Shown: positions 9,197 through 18,414 of the stretch, one piece after another
Layout of the letters: every line of letters begins with the position of its first letter
Position numbering within the stretch: the stretch's first letter is position 1
Assembly (NCBI RefSeq): GCF_004353905.1
Contig: NZ_SMOD01000019.1
Location: forward strand, 1 to 64,000
Reading direction: 5' to 3'
DNA: 64,000 nucleotides
Source of the DNA: Paraburkholderia guartelaensis
Lineage (GTDB): Bacteria > Pseudomonadota > Gammaproteobacteria > Burkholderiales > Burkholderiaceae
The notes under the pieces: model-generated
What the model saw: the letters and a program-made list of their open reading frames with translations, nothing else
What the model was told of the DNA's origin: nothing
The model's database searches: none
Translations under genes and position numbers: made by a program

Positions 9197-10043
9197 TCTC
9201 ACACACGATCTCCAGAAACGGGCAGGCTGGAGCAACGGCGCGCGCCAGCCAATTATCGAACGCTAAGACATTGCCGGAACCAATGCAATTACGCGAGTTG
9301 CGCCGATTTTTCGAGTTGTTACAGAACGCGCTGGGCGGGTTGGGCGCAAGGGCCTTCCGGAGCGCGTACGGCGCGCAACGGTTGGCTTCGCGACCCATAT
9401 TCCACGGAAATGCGTGCAATGAGGCACGAGCGTTCGTCGCCCGTTTGTAATAATTGGATAGATGTAGGGTCTTTCGTCAGATCGACATGGACTGTGCGCA
9501 CTTCACCACTGTGGCGCGTCGCCGTACGCATTCAAAATTAATAAGGACTGCGGCATAAATAGGGATCTTGCTTGTCTTGTGGCGCTGTCGACGCTCGCCT
9601 CGTCGCCGGAGCGGGAGGGTCGCTATGCGGCATAAGGGAATCCCTCGTCGAGCGTGCGATCTCGTGAGCGCAAGCGTAATGTAAAGCGCATTTTTATTTT
9701 TGAAGAACTGAATAAGTCAAATCTAAAACGTTCTCAATGTTTATTGCATAAAATGGCATTTCAATTGCCAATTTTTCATTAAATGCGGATTCGGATTGAA
9801 GCGCCTGGGTCTCGCGGAAAAATCGTCGCCTAATCTAAAGTAAGGGCCAGAACGAAAACGTTTGCCTTAGCGCAAACCCCTGGTCAAGTTACCCAAATAG
9901 TGAGCCGTTAATGCACGGGTAAGAGATGCAGCATCCACGCGCCACGAGCGCCATAAAAAATCTGAGAGAAATCGCCCGAACCTGACGGCGGCACGCCGCA
10001 ATCCGATTTGCATCGAAAGCGAAACCAATACGAGGGCAAGACC
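9197..10043. other. 847-bp gene-free region with AT-rich segment
   Basis: No frame with coding character. The stretch about 9685-9785 is markedly AT-rich against a GC-rich genome and holds a short inverted repeat (TGGCA at 9754-9758, TGCCA at 9766-9770). It lies upstream of the chemoreceptor gene and probably carries its promoter. I did not find a convincing sigma-28 motif. Confidence 0.5.
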
Positions 10044-11741
10044 ATGGAACAATCGACACCGGATCGCCAGATCGAATTGCGCGAATTAAGCGCAGTGAAT
10101 GCAGCGCTAAATCGTGTTCAGGCAGTAATCGAATTCGACCTTCAGGGCACCATTCTTCACGCCAACGAAAATTTTCTCGCGACGCTCGGCTATACGCTCG
10201 AAGAAGTGCGCGGCAAGCATCACAGAATGTTCTGTGATCCTGATTATGTTCGTACTGAGGCTTACCGCCAGTTCTGGGAGCGGCTTGGCCGCGGCGAGTT
10301 CGATCGCGGCGAATACCGGCGCCTGGGGCGCGGCGGCCGCGAGATCTGGATCAACGCGTCGTACAACCCGGTGATCGACGATAGCGGCCGTCCTTACAAG
10401 GTCATCAAGTTCGCCACCGATATCACGGCTGCCAAGCAGCAGCACGCGGAATACGAGGGACGCCTGCGCGCCATCGACAAGGCCCAGGCGGTGATCGAGT
10501 TCGACACGGGCGGCATCGTGCTGCACGCGAACCAGAACTTCCTCGACACGCTGGGCTATCGCCTCGAAGAGATTCTCGGCAAGCACCACCGTTTGTTCTG
10601 CGAGGAGGCGTACGCGGCCAGCCCTGACTATCGCGAGTTCTGGGCCAAGCTCAATCGCGGCGAATTCGACGCAGGACGTTACAAGCGTGTCGCCAAGGGC
10701 GGCCGCGTGGTCTGGATCCAGGCAACCTATAACCCGATCTTCGACGTGAATGGCCGGCTCTACAAAGTCATCAAGTTTGCCAACGACGTGACCGCGCAGG
10801 TCGAACTCGAAGAGAGCGTGCAGCGCCGCGCGCAGGACGACCAACGCAAGGTCGAGAAACTGCTTGGCGTGGTGAGCCGCGCGGCCGCCGGCGACCTGAC
10901 GGGCGAGGTCGAGGCACATGGCGAGGAACCGATCGACCAGCTGGCCGCCGGCATCAAGGGCATGATGAGCGACCTCGCGAGCGTGATCGGCAAGGTGGTC
11001 GAATCGGCGGGCACCTTCAAGGACTCGTCGCAGGACATCGCCGCGCGCGCGGACACCGTGGCGAGCGGCGCGCAGTTGCTCGGCGCGACGGTCGAGGAAA
11101 TGAACGCGTCGATCGAGGAACTCACGGCTTCCATCAACTCGATCGCCGACAACTCGCGTGGCGCCGACCAGCTCGCCAAGGACACGCAACAGGAAGCGGA
11201 GCGCGGTGCGAAGGCCGTGACACGATCGATCGAGGCGATGGAGCTGATCAACCGCTCGTCCGAGGATATCGGCGAGATCATCAAGGTCATCGGCGAGATC
11301 GCGAGCCAGACCAATCTGCTCGCGTTCAACGCGGCGATCGAGGCCGCCCGCGCGGGCGAACACGGCCTCGGCTTCTCCGTGGTCGCCGACGAAGTGCGCA
11401 AGCTCGCCGAGCGTTCTTCGCAGGCAACGAAGGAAATCTCGAAGCTCATCAACGAGTCGGTGAAGCGCGTGGCGCAGGGCAGCGAAATTTCGAAGCAGGC
11501 AGGCGAGGCGTTCGAGAAGATCGTGGCCGGCGTGAGCCGCACGACCCAGGCCATTTCGGAAATCTCATGCGGCGCGGACGAGCAGCTCATCGCGGCCCGC
11601 GAAGTGAGCGCCGCGATTCAGCAGGTGGCCGAGGAAACCGAGAAGTCGGCGGGCGCGTGCGACACGATCGCGCGCGCGGCAGCGTCGCTCAAGGGCGGCG
11701 CGCTGGGTCTCGACACGACGGTGGCGCGCTTCGTGGTGTGA
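10044..11741 (+). CDS. Soluble methyl-accepting chemotaxis protein with two tandem PAS domains
   Basis: 565 residues with no signal peptide or TM segment, so cytoplasmic. Two PAS domains (about 15-130 and 140-255) are clear duplicates of each other, sharing the pattern VIEFD..G.(I/V)LHAN.NFL.TLGY.LEE..GKHHR. They are followed by a short HAMP-like linker and the MCP signalling domain (about 300-560) with the hairpin tip IASQTNLLAFNAAIEAARAGE. No CheR-binding C-terminal pentapeptide is present. PAS domains suggest sensing of redox, oxygen or a small ligand. Start ATG 10044, after GAGGG. First gene of a tight MCP-cheR-cheD-cheW run. Confidence 0.9.
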   Translation: MEQSTPDRQIELRELSAVNAALNRVQAVIEFDLQGTILHANENFLATLGYTLEEVRGKHHRMFCDPDYVRTEAYRQFWERLGRGEFDRGEYRRLGRGGREIWINASYNPVIDDSGRPYKVIKFATDITAAKQQHAEYEGRLRAIDKAQAVIEFDTGGIVLHANQNFLDTLGYRLEEILGKHHRLFCEEAYAASPDYREFWAKLNRGEFDAGRYKRVAKGGRVVWIQATYNPIFDVNGRLYKVIKFANDVTAQVELEESVQRRAQDDQRKVEKLLGVVSRAAAGDLTGEVEAHGEEPIDQLAAGIKGMMSDLASVIGKVVESAGTFKDSSQDIAARADTVASGAQLLGATVEEMNASIEELTASINSIADNSRGADQLAKDTQQEAERGAKAVTRSIEAMELINRSSEDIGEIIKVIGEIASQTNLLAFNAAIEAARAGEHGLGFSVVADEVRKLAERSSQATKEISKLINESVKRVAQGSEISKQAGEAFEKIVAGVSRTTQAISEISCGADEQLIAAREVSAAIQQVAEETEKSAGACDTIARAAASLKGGALGLDTTVARFVV

Positions 11742-11756
11742 AGACCGGAGGGTGTA

Positions 11757-12599
11757 GTGGATATCGATCAGGATGCCGAACTGCCGGTGCGTATTGCGCT
11801 GTTCGAGCAGGTGCGCCGACATACCGGCATTGCGATGAACGAGCGCAAGTGGACCATGCTCAAGGGCCGCTTGCGCCGCCGCATCATGACGCTCGGGCTG
11901 CCCGACTATCGCGACTATTTACGTGTGCTCGACGGCAGCACGGACGAAGTGCGCGACTTCATCGATCTCGTGACGACGAACGAGACGTCGTTCTTTCGCA
12001 CGCCGCGCATCTGGGAGTACCTGGCGCGCGAATTCCTGCCGCGATGGGCTGCGAAGCGATCGGGCGAGCCCTTGCGCATCTGGTCGGCGGCGGCGTCGAG
12101 CGGCGAGGAAGCGTGGACGACGGCCATGCTGTGCGAGGAGTTCCGTTTGCAGCATCCCTCGCTACGTTACGCGATCGTCGGCACCGATATCTCGGACGGC
12201 ATTCTTGCGAACGCGCGCGCCGGCAACTACGCCGGCCGCAGTATGGAGGGCCTGCGCCAGCAGCGGCCGGAACTCGTGCAGCGGTATTTCCGCGGCGACT
12301 CTGCGGCCATCAGCGTGAATGAGGCTTTGCGCTCGCACGTGAGCTTTCGCCGTCACAACCTTTACGACGTGCCGCGCGATCTGGGCCCGTTCGATCTGGT
12401 CCTGTTGCGCAACGTACTGATCTATTTCGATCTCGAAGGCCAGAAGGCCGTGCTCGCCAACGTTCGGCGGGCGATGCGGCCAGGCGCCGTGCTGATCGTG
12501 GGCGAATCCGAATCGTTGAGCCGTGTCGCAGCGGGATTCGCCTTCGAGCAGCCGCTCATCTATCGCAACGAGGAACGTGAACATGAGCATCCAGCGTGA
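11757..12599 (+). CDS. cheR: CheR-type chemoreceptor methyltransferase
   Basis: 280 residues. Transfers methyl groups from S-adenosylmethionine to receptor glutamates. The N-terminal alpha domain contains MLKGRLRRRI and the TNETSFFR substrate-loop signature. The SAM site is IWSAAASSGEEAW, a variant of IWSAGCSTGEE, and the DLVLLRNVLIYFD motif follows. GTG start at 11757 with GGAGG just upstream. It is 15 bases after the receptor gene and overlaps cheD by 17 bases, so the genes are cotranscribed and their products probably serve the adjacent soluble receptor. Confidence 0.9.
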   Translation: MDIDQDAELPVRIALFEQVRRHTGIAMNERKWTMLKGRLRRRIMTLGLPDYRDYLRVLDGSTDEVRDFIDLVTTNETSFFRTPRIWEYLAREFLPRWAAKRSGEPLRIWSAAASSGEEAWTTAMLCEEFRLQHPSLRYAIVGTDISDGILANARAGNYAGRSMEGLRQQRPELVQRYFRGDSAAISVNEALRSHVSFRRHNLYDVPRDLGPFDLVLLRNVLIYFDLEGQKAVLANVRRAMRPGAVLIVGESESLSRVAAGFAFEQPLIYRNEEREHEHPA

Positions 12600-13134
12600 C
12601 GTGCAGGTGCGAATGTGTGAGATCGCGGTGAGCAGCGCGGAGGAGGCGAAGATTCTGCGCGCGACGCTGGGATCGTGCGTGGGCATCGGCCTCCTGTGGC
12701 GCTCGCGTGGGACCTACGGGCTCGCGCATTGTCTGCTGCCCGAGCCTACGGGAGGCACGCGCGCAACCGGCGCTCCGCAGGCGGGCAACGGGGCCAAGTA
12801 TGTGATCGAAGCCTTGCCGAAACTGCTCGCCATGATGCGCGCGGACGAGGCGCGCGAAGGCGATATCGAGGCCGTGCTCGCGGGCGGCGCGAACATGATG
12901 CATCACCGCACAACCATCCACGAACCGATCGGAGAACTGAACGTTCGCATCGCACGGCAGATGCTGGCGGATGCGCGCCTGAAACTCGTCCACGTCGACG
13001 TGGGCGGCGAGTGCGGGCGCCAGTTGACCATCGACTGCGAGCAGCAACACTACGCCGTACGCCACTTCTCGCGCTCGCTCGAGCCGCGGTCTCCGGCTAC
13101 GCGCTCGCAGTCTCCCTCGCAGTTAGCAGGATAA
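12583..13134 (+). CDS. cheD: Chemoreceptor glutamine deamidase CheD
   Basis: 183 residues. CheD converts receptor glutamines to methylatable glutamates. The catalytic cysteine (ATLGSCVGIGL, Cys32) and histidine (YGLAHCLLP, His49) are both in place. The AGGANMMH segment and EPIGELNVR also match the family. The start chosen is the internal ATG at 12583, which gives a normal CheD N-terminus and a 17-base overlap with cheR. The last 20 residues are Ser/Arg-rich and probably disordered. Confidence 0.9.
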   Translation: MSIQRDVQVRMCEIAVSSAEEAKILRATLGSCVGIGLLWRSRGTYGLAHCLLPEPTGGTRATGAPQAGNGAKYVIEALPKLLAMMRADEAREGDIEAVLAGGANMMHHRTTIHEPIGELNVRIARQMLADARLKLVHVDVGGECGRQLTIDCEQQHYAVRHFSRSLEPRSPATRSQSPSQLAG

Positions 13135-13145
13135 GGAGTCACCCG

Positions 13146-14630
13146 ATGAGTCTATGCACGCTTGCCGCCGGTCCCAACGTCGAGCTCTACGGCTCGTTCC
13201 ATCTGGCGGGCGCCGAGTTGGCGCTGCCGGTGGCCGCCTTGCAGGAAGTCGTCAACCCGCCCGAGACGCTCACTGCGATCCCGCTTGCGCCACCGTACCT
13301 GCTCGGGCTTTTCAACCTGCGCGGCACGCTGATTCCGGTGGTCGATCTGCGGCAGTTGCTGCGCCTGAACGCGGAGGGCACGAGCGCGGCGCGCAAAGTC
13401 GCCATCGTCGAATCCTCCGGCGTACGCGTGGGGCTGCTGTTCGACGCAACAGGCGAAATTCTGCGTGTGCCGCGCGAGCAGGTCATCAGGCTCGACGTTC
13501 CCGAGGGCAGCCCGCCCATGGCGATCGACGCGGTACTCAAGCTCGAAGGCGGCGAGCGGATTCTGCAGGTGCTCGCGCCCGCGGTGCTGCTCAGCCTGCG
13601 CGACATGCCGCAACTCGCACAAACGGCGCCGCGCGCGGCGCAGCGGCGTGCACACCAGGGCCAGCGTCGCCAGAACGTATCGTTCAAGGTGGGCGCCACG
13701 GCGCTCGCGCTGCCGATGGAAGCGATCCAGGAAATCATCCGCGTGCCGGCCTTGCAGCAGTCGCCGCTGGCCAGCGAGGTTTGCATCGGCATGCTGAACC
13801 TGCGTGGCGCGACGATTCCGGTGCTCGATTTCAGCGCGTTGCTCGGCTTCGCGCGCGCGGGCGACGAAGCGCGCGTGGACGAGCGGCGCATTGTCGTGCT
13901 TCATCGCAACGACCTGCATTTCGGCATGCTGGTGGACGAAGTGGCGAGCATCGTCGCGTACCGCGAAGAAGACCTGTTGCCCATGCCGGCCTATGGCGGC
14001 AATGCGCAGCGTTCACTGTTCGCGGGCTATCTGGCGGCCGAAAATAGCGCGGGCGTGCTGCTCATGAATGCCGACGCCCTGTTTGCCAACGAACGCGTCG
14101 TTGCGCTGGCTGCGGGTCATCGCGATCTGTATCGAAACGCTCTTGCGCAGGCGGCGCAAAAACGCGGCGCGGGCACGCGGCAAACGCTCGTCACGTTCCG
14201 CATTGGCCAGTTGATCGGCGTGCGCATCGCCCAGCTGCGTGAGGTGATCGACTATCGCGACGACATCGTGCATACGCCAGGGCTGCCCGGCGTCGTGCGC
14301 GGCATGCTGAACCTGCGCGGCGTGCTTGTGACCGTGATCGACGTGCGAGCGATGTACGGCATGCCGCCGTATGAGGATCTCGCGGCTGCGAAGGTGCTCA
14401 TCGTCGAATACGAGCACGAAAAATACGGACTGCTTGTCGATTCGGTCGAGGATATCGTGACGCTGACCGGATCGGCCCAGTTGACCTTGCCGCAGGCGTT
14501 CACACGCAACGACGGCGCGCGCGTGAATACCGATATGCGCGAAGCCGTGGAATTGCCGGGCAAGGGCACGCTGATGCTGCTCGAGCCCGCGTCGCTATGT
14601 GCGCGCGTGGCCAAGGAAGCGGCGGTCTGA
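13146..14630 (+). CDS. Triple-domain CheW coupling protein
   Basis: 494 residues made of three consecutive CheW domains (about 15-150, 178-310 and 345-490). Each carries the NLRG beta-strand signature: LFNLRGTLIPVVD, MLNLRGATIPVLD and MLNLRGVLVTVID. Ordinary CheW is one domain of about 160 residues. Such proteins link receptors to the CheA kinase and could bridge several partners. Start ATG 13146 with AAGGAG upstream, 11 bases after cheD. No cheA, cheY or cheB is nearby, so it must plug into a system encoded elsewhere. Confidence 0.9.
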   Translation: MSLCTLAAGPNVELYGSFHLAGAELALPVAALQEVVNPPETLTAIPLAPPYLLGLFNLRGTLIPVVDLRQLLRLNAEGTSAARKVAIVESSGVRVGLLFDATGEILRVPREQVIRLDVPEGSPPMAIDAVLKLEGGERILQVLAPAVLLSLRDMPQLAQTAPRAAQRRAHQGQRRQNVSFKVGATALALPMEAIQEIIRVPALQQSPLASEVCIGMLNLRGATIPVLDFSALLGFARAGDEARVDERRIVVLHRNDLHFGMLVDEVASIVAYREEDLLPMPAYGGNAQRSLFAGYLAAENSAGVLLMNADALFANERVVALAAGHRDLYRNALAQAAQKRGAGTRQTLVTFRIGQLIGVRIAQLREVIDYRDDIVHTPGLPGVVRGMLNLRGVLVTVIDVRAMYGMPPYEDLAAAKVLIVEYEHEKYGLLVDSVEDIVTLTGSAQLTLPQAFTRNDGARVNTDMREAVELPGKGTLMLLEPASLCARVAKEAAV

Positions 14631-14651
14631 TCGACGGCCAGAGCGCGCCGG

Positions 14652-15389
14652 CTAGCGTGCGGCGCGTTCGCGCTCGAGCCGGCGCACGGCTTCGCCCACG
14701 TCCTGGCTGAACTGCGCGAGCGCGGCGAGTTCGAGGTTGGGCGGCTGCAGCGCGGACCAGAGTGCGTCCACGAGGCGTTCTGCCGTGGCGTCGATGTCCG
14801 TGCGGCGGTTGGCGAGCGTCGCGTCCCACAGCACATGCTCCATGGGCCCGAATACCAGCGAACGCAGTAGCCGCAGCGGCAGGTCGTTGCGGATCTGTCC
14901 GCTTTCCTGGCCGCGCGCGAGTACCCGCATGAGCGGCGCCGTGTAGCGGCGCTGCATTTCCGTGAGCGCTTCGCTTAGATCGTGGTGCCGCGTGCGGCCT
15001 TCCGAGAGCACCAGTTCGCAGATGCCGGTGCCGCTCTCCAGCATCAACTGCAGATGCATGCGCACGATGAATGCAAACTGCTGGCGCACGGTGCCGTCGC
15101 GCGGCAGGCCGCCTTCGATCGCGGCGATCGATTCGTCATACCAGTCGCCGATCACGCGCGCGCACAACTCCCGTTTGCCCCGAAAGTAGCTGAACACCGT
15201 CGCCTCGGACACACTGAGGCGTTGGGCGATCTCAGCGGTGGTGGCGCGTGCGTACCCTTTTTCCGAGAACACTTCGCGCCCCGCCTGCAGGATCTCGCGC
15301 ACGCGCTGCTGCGACTTGCGGCCCGCCGGCTGGCGGCGCGATGCGGGCAGAACGGCTTTCGGGGCGACGGCTTCCATATTGAGCTTCAT
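14652..15389 (-). CDS. TetR-family regulator of the liu operon (LiuQ-like)
   Basis: 245 residues. The N-terminal helix-turn-helix (about 28-75: ATTAEIAQRLSVSEATVFSYFRGK) is a standard TetR DNA-binding domain; the rest is the ligand-binding helical domain. It is divergent from liuA with a palindromic operator between. Published regulon work on branched-chain amino acid catabolism describes a TetR regulator, LiuQ, in some Betaproteobacteria; assigning this gene to it is inference from position. Start ATG 15389; the in-frame ATG at 15377 is an alternative, as neither has a strong ribosome site. The ligand is presumably an acyl-CoA. Confidence 0.8.
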   Translation of the reverse strand: MKLNMEAVAPKAVLPASRRQPAGRKSQQRVREILQAGREVFSEKGYARATTAEIAQRLSVSEATVFSYFRGKRELCARVIGDWYDESIAAIEGGLPRDGTVRQQFAFIVRMHLQLMLESGTGICELVLSEGRTRHHDLSEALTEMQRRYTAPLMRVLARGQESGQIRNDLPLRLLRSLVFGPMEHVLWDATLANRRTDIDATAERLVDALWSALQPPNLELAALAQFSQDVGEAVRRLERERAAR

Positions 15390-15490
15390 TCAATTTACGT
15401 CAGGATGGGATTGATTATCCGCGAAAAAAACGCCACCGGACAAGGAAATTTCATCTATATGACAACTTGAGCGTAACTCAGAAATACCTA

Positions 15491-15519
15491 TTGACGTTAA
15501 CGTAAATCTGGCGTGAAAT
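15491..15519 (+). promoter_or_regulatory. liuA promoter with overlapping palindromic operator
   Basis: TTGACGTTAACGTAAA at 15491-15506 is a 16-bp palindrome with one mismatched pair. Its first six bases also read as a -35 hexamer, with TGAAAT 17 bases later (15514-15519) as -10. Binding there would block RNA polymerase. A half-site TTTACGTCA lies at 15394-15402 beside the regulator start, suggesting autoregulation. Confidence 0.65.
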
Positions 15520-15571
15520 GTGCGTCCATGGGGCGAAGCAACGCCCGGTTCGAGATTCCCTGGAGACACAC

Positions 15572-16753
15572 ATGAGCAACGTACCCGGTTTGCAGTTCCC
15601 GCTAGGCGAAGAAGTCGAAATGCTGCGCGACAGCATCGCTGGCTTCGCGGCGAAGGAAATCGCACCGCGCGCGGGCGAAATCGACCGCACCGACCAGTTC
15701 CCGATGGACCTCTGGCGCAAGTTCGGCGACCTGGGCGTGCTCGGCATGACGGTCTCGGAGGAATACGGCGGCGCGAACATGGGCTACACGGCGCACATGG
15801 TCGCGATGGAGGAAATTTCGCGCGCGTCCGCATCGGTCGGCCTGTCGTACGGCGCGCATTCGAACCTGTGTGTGAACCAGATCCACCGTAACGGCACCGA
15901 AGCGCAAAAGCGCAAATATCTGCCGAAGCTCGTTTCCGGCGAGCACGTCGGCGCGCTCGCCATGAGCGAGCCCAACGCCGGCTCGGATGTCGTGAGCATG
16001 AAGCTGCGCGCCGAAAAGAAGGGCGACCGCTACGTGCTCAACGGCACGAAGATGTGGATCACCAACGGCCCGGATTGCGACACGCTGGTCGTCTACGCGA
16101 AAACCGATCCTGAAGCGGGTTCGCGCGGCATGACGGCGTTCATCGTCGAGAAGGGCATGAAGGGCTTTTCGGTTGCGCAGAAGCTCGACAAGCTCGGCAT
16201 GCGCGGCTCGCACACGGGCGAGCTGGTGTTCCAGGACGTGGAAGTGCCCGAAGAGAACATCCTCGGCCAGCTCAACGGCGGCGTGAAAGTGCTGATGAGC
16301 GGCCTCGACTACGAGCGCGCCGTGCTGGCGGGCGGTCCCACCGGCATCATGGCCGCGGTCATGGACGCGGTCGTGCCGTACATCCACGACCGCAAGCAGT
16401 TCGGTCAGGCCATCGGCGAATTCCAGCTCATCCAGGGCAAGGTCGCGGACCTCTATACGACCTACCAGGCGTGCCGCGCGTATCTCTACGCAGTGGGCCG
16501 CCAGCTCGACACGCTTGGCAAGGACCACGTGCGCCAGGTGCGCAAGGACTGCGCGGGCGTGATTCTCTACACCGCGGAAAAGGCCACGTGGATGGCCGGC
16601 GAAGCGATCCAGATCCTCGGCGGCAACGGCTATATCAACGAGTATCCGGTCGGGCGTCTCTGGCGCGACGCGAAGCTCTATGAAATCGGCGCGGGCACGA
16701 GCGAGATTCGCCGCATGTTGATCGGCCGCGAGCTGTTCGCGGAAACGATGTAA
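15572..16753 (+). CDS. liuA: Isovaleryl-CoA dehydrogenase
   Basis: 393 residues. Oxidises isovaleryl-CoA to 3-methylcrotonyl-CoA in leucine breakdown, passing electrons to ETF via FAD. The catalytic glutamate is Glu248 in LDYERAVLAGGPTG; this internal position is diagnostic of isovaleryl-CoA dehydrogenases rather than other acyl-CoA dehydrogenases. The FAD motif ALAMSEPNAGSD and the C-terminal YEIGAGTSEIRR are present. Start ATG 15572 with GGAG at 15562-15565. First gene of liuABCD, controlled by the divergent TetR regulator. Confidence 0.95.
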   Translation: MSNVPGLQFPLGEEVEMLRDSIAGFAAKEIAPRAGEIDRTDQFPMDLWRKFGDLGVLGMTVSEEYGGANMGYTAHMVAMEEISRASASVGLSYGAHSNLCVNQIHRNGTEAQKRKYLPKLVSGEHVGALAMSEPNAGSDVVSMKLRAEKKGDRYVLNGTKMWITNGPDCDTLVVYAKTDPEAGSRGMTAFIVEKGMKGFSVAQKLDKLGMRGSHTGELVFQDVEVPEENILGQLNGGVKVLMSGLDYERAVLAGGPTGIMAAVMDAVVPYIHDRKQFGQAIGEFQLIQGKVADLYTTYQACRAYLYAVGRQLDTLGKDHVRQVRKDCAGVILYTAEKATWMAGEAIQILGGNGYINEYPVGRLWRDAKLYEIGAGTSEIRRMLIGRELFAETM

Positions 16754-16788
16754 TCCTAAGAAACTCACGGTAACGAAGGGAGGACGGG

Positions 16789-18396
16789 ATGCCGGTCATC
16801 GAATCGAAGCTCAATCCGCGTTCGGACGACTTCAAGGCCAATACCGCGGCACTCGAAGCGCTCGTCGCGGACCTGCGCGAGAAGATCCAGAAGCTTTCGC
16901 TGGGCGGCGGCGAAGCCGCACGCGACAAGCACCTCTCGCGCGGCAAGCTGCTGCCGCGCGATCGCATCGCGCAACTGGTCGATCCGGGCACGCCGTTTCT
17001 GGAGTTCTCGCAGCTCGCGGCCTACGGCATGTACAACGACGACGCGCCGGGCGCCGGCATCATCACGGGCATCGGCCGCATTGCGGGGCAAGAATGCGTG
17101 ATCGTTTGCAATGACGCCACGGTGAAGGGCGGCACGTACTATCCGGTCACGGTGAAGAAGCACGTGCGTGCGCAGGAAATCGCGCAGGAAAACAACCTGC
17201 CTTGCGTGTATCTCGTCGATTCGGGCGGCGCGAACCTGCCGAATCAGGACGAGGTGTTTCCGGACCGCGATCACTTCGGCCGGATCTTTTACAACCAGGC
17301 GAATCTCTCTGCGCAGGGTATTCCGCAGATCGCGGTGGTGATGGGCTCGTGTACGGCGGGCGGCGCATATGTGCCGGCCATGAGCGACGAGTCGATCATC
17401 GTGAAGAACCAGGGCACGATTTTCCTCGGCGGCCCGCCGCTCGTGAAAGCGGCGACGGGCGAGGAAGTGAGCGCAGAGGATCTGGGCGGCGGCGACGTCC
17501 ACACGCGCCTTTCCGGCGTGGTCGACCATCTCGCACAGAACGACGCGCATGCGCTCGCCATTGCGCGTTCGATCGTCGGCAATCTGAACCGCACGAAAAC
17601 GCCGCCCGTGGTGCTGCGCGAGCCGCTGCCGCCGCGCTTCGACGCGAAAAGCCTGTACGGCGTGATTCCCGTGGATACGCGCAAGCCTTTCGACGTGCGC
17701 GAGGTGATCGCCCGCATCGTGGACGACTCGGCGTTCGACGAATTCAAGGCACGCTACGGCACGACGCTCGTGACCGGCTTTGCGCACATCTGGGGCCACC
17801 CGGTGGGCATCATCGCGAACAACGGCATTCTGTTTTCCGAATCGGCGTTGAAGGGCACGCACTTCATCGAGCTGTGCTGCCAGCGCAAGATTCCGCTCGT
17901 GTTCCTGCAGAACATCACGGGCTTCATGGTGGGCCGCAAGTACGAAAACGAGGGCATTGCACGTAACGGCGCGAAGATGGTGACGGCAGTGGCCACGGCG
18001 AAGGTGCCGAAATTCACGGTCATCATTGGCGGCTCGTTTGGCGCGGGCAACTATGGCATGTGCGGCCGCGCGTATTCGCCGCGCTTCCTGTGGATGTGGC
18101 CGAATGCGCGCATCTCGGTGATGGGCGGCGAGCAGGCTGCGTCCGTGCTCGCAACGGTGCGCCGCGACGGCATCGAAGCGAAGGGCGGCACGTGGAGCGC
18201 CGAAGAGGAAAACGCATTCAAGCAGCCGATTCGCGATCAGTACGAGCTGCAGGGCCATCCGTATTATGCGAGCGCACGTCTGTGGGACGACGGTGTGATC
18301 GACCCGGCGCAAACGCGCGACGTGCTCGGCCTGGGCCTTTCCGCCACGATGAACGCGCCGATCGAAGACACGCGCTTCGGCGTGTTCCGCATGTGA
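16789..18396 (+). CDS. liuB: Methylcrotonyl-CoA carboxylase, carboxyltransferase (beta) subunit
   Basis: 535 residues, the usual length. Transfers CO2 from carboxybiotin to 3-methylcrotonyl-CoA, giving 3-methylglutaconyl-CoA. Both crotonase-like carboxyltransferase lobes are visible: DSGGANLPNQDEVFPDRDHFG with GSCTAGGAYVPAMSDE, then GGSFGAGNYGMCGRAYSPRF. Partner of the biotin-bearing alpha subunit encoded two genes downstream. 35 bases after liuA, preceded by GGGAGG; same operon. Confidence 0.95.
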   Translation: MPVIESKLNPRSDDFKANTAALEALVADLREKIQKLSLGGGEAARDKHLSRGKLLPRDRIAQLVDPGTPFLEFSQLAAYGMYNDDAPGAGIITGIGRIAGQECVIVCNDATVKGGTYYPVTVKKHVRAQEIAQENNLPCVYLVDSGGANLPNQDEVFPDRDHFGRIFYNQANLSAQGIPQIAVVMGSCTAGGAYVPAMSDESIIVKNQGTIFLGGPPLVKAATGEEVSAEDLGGGDVHTRLSGVVDHLAQNDAHALAIARSIVGNLNRTKTPPVVLREPLPPRFDAKSLYGVIPVDTRKPFDVREVIARIVDDSAFDEFKARYGTTLVTGFAHIWGHPVGIIANNGILFSESALKGTHFIELCCQRKIPLVFLQNITGFMVGRKYENEGIARNGAKMVTAVATAKVPKFTVIIGGSFGAGNYGMCGRAYSPRFLWMWPNARISVMGGEQAASVLATVRRDGIEAKGGTWSAEEENAFKQPIRDQYELQGHPYYASARLWDDGVIDPAQTRDVLGLGLSATMNAPIEDTRFGVFRM

Positions 18397-18414
18397 TGCA
18401 TTGAGGACCAGACA

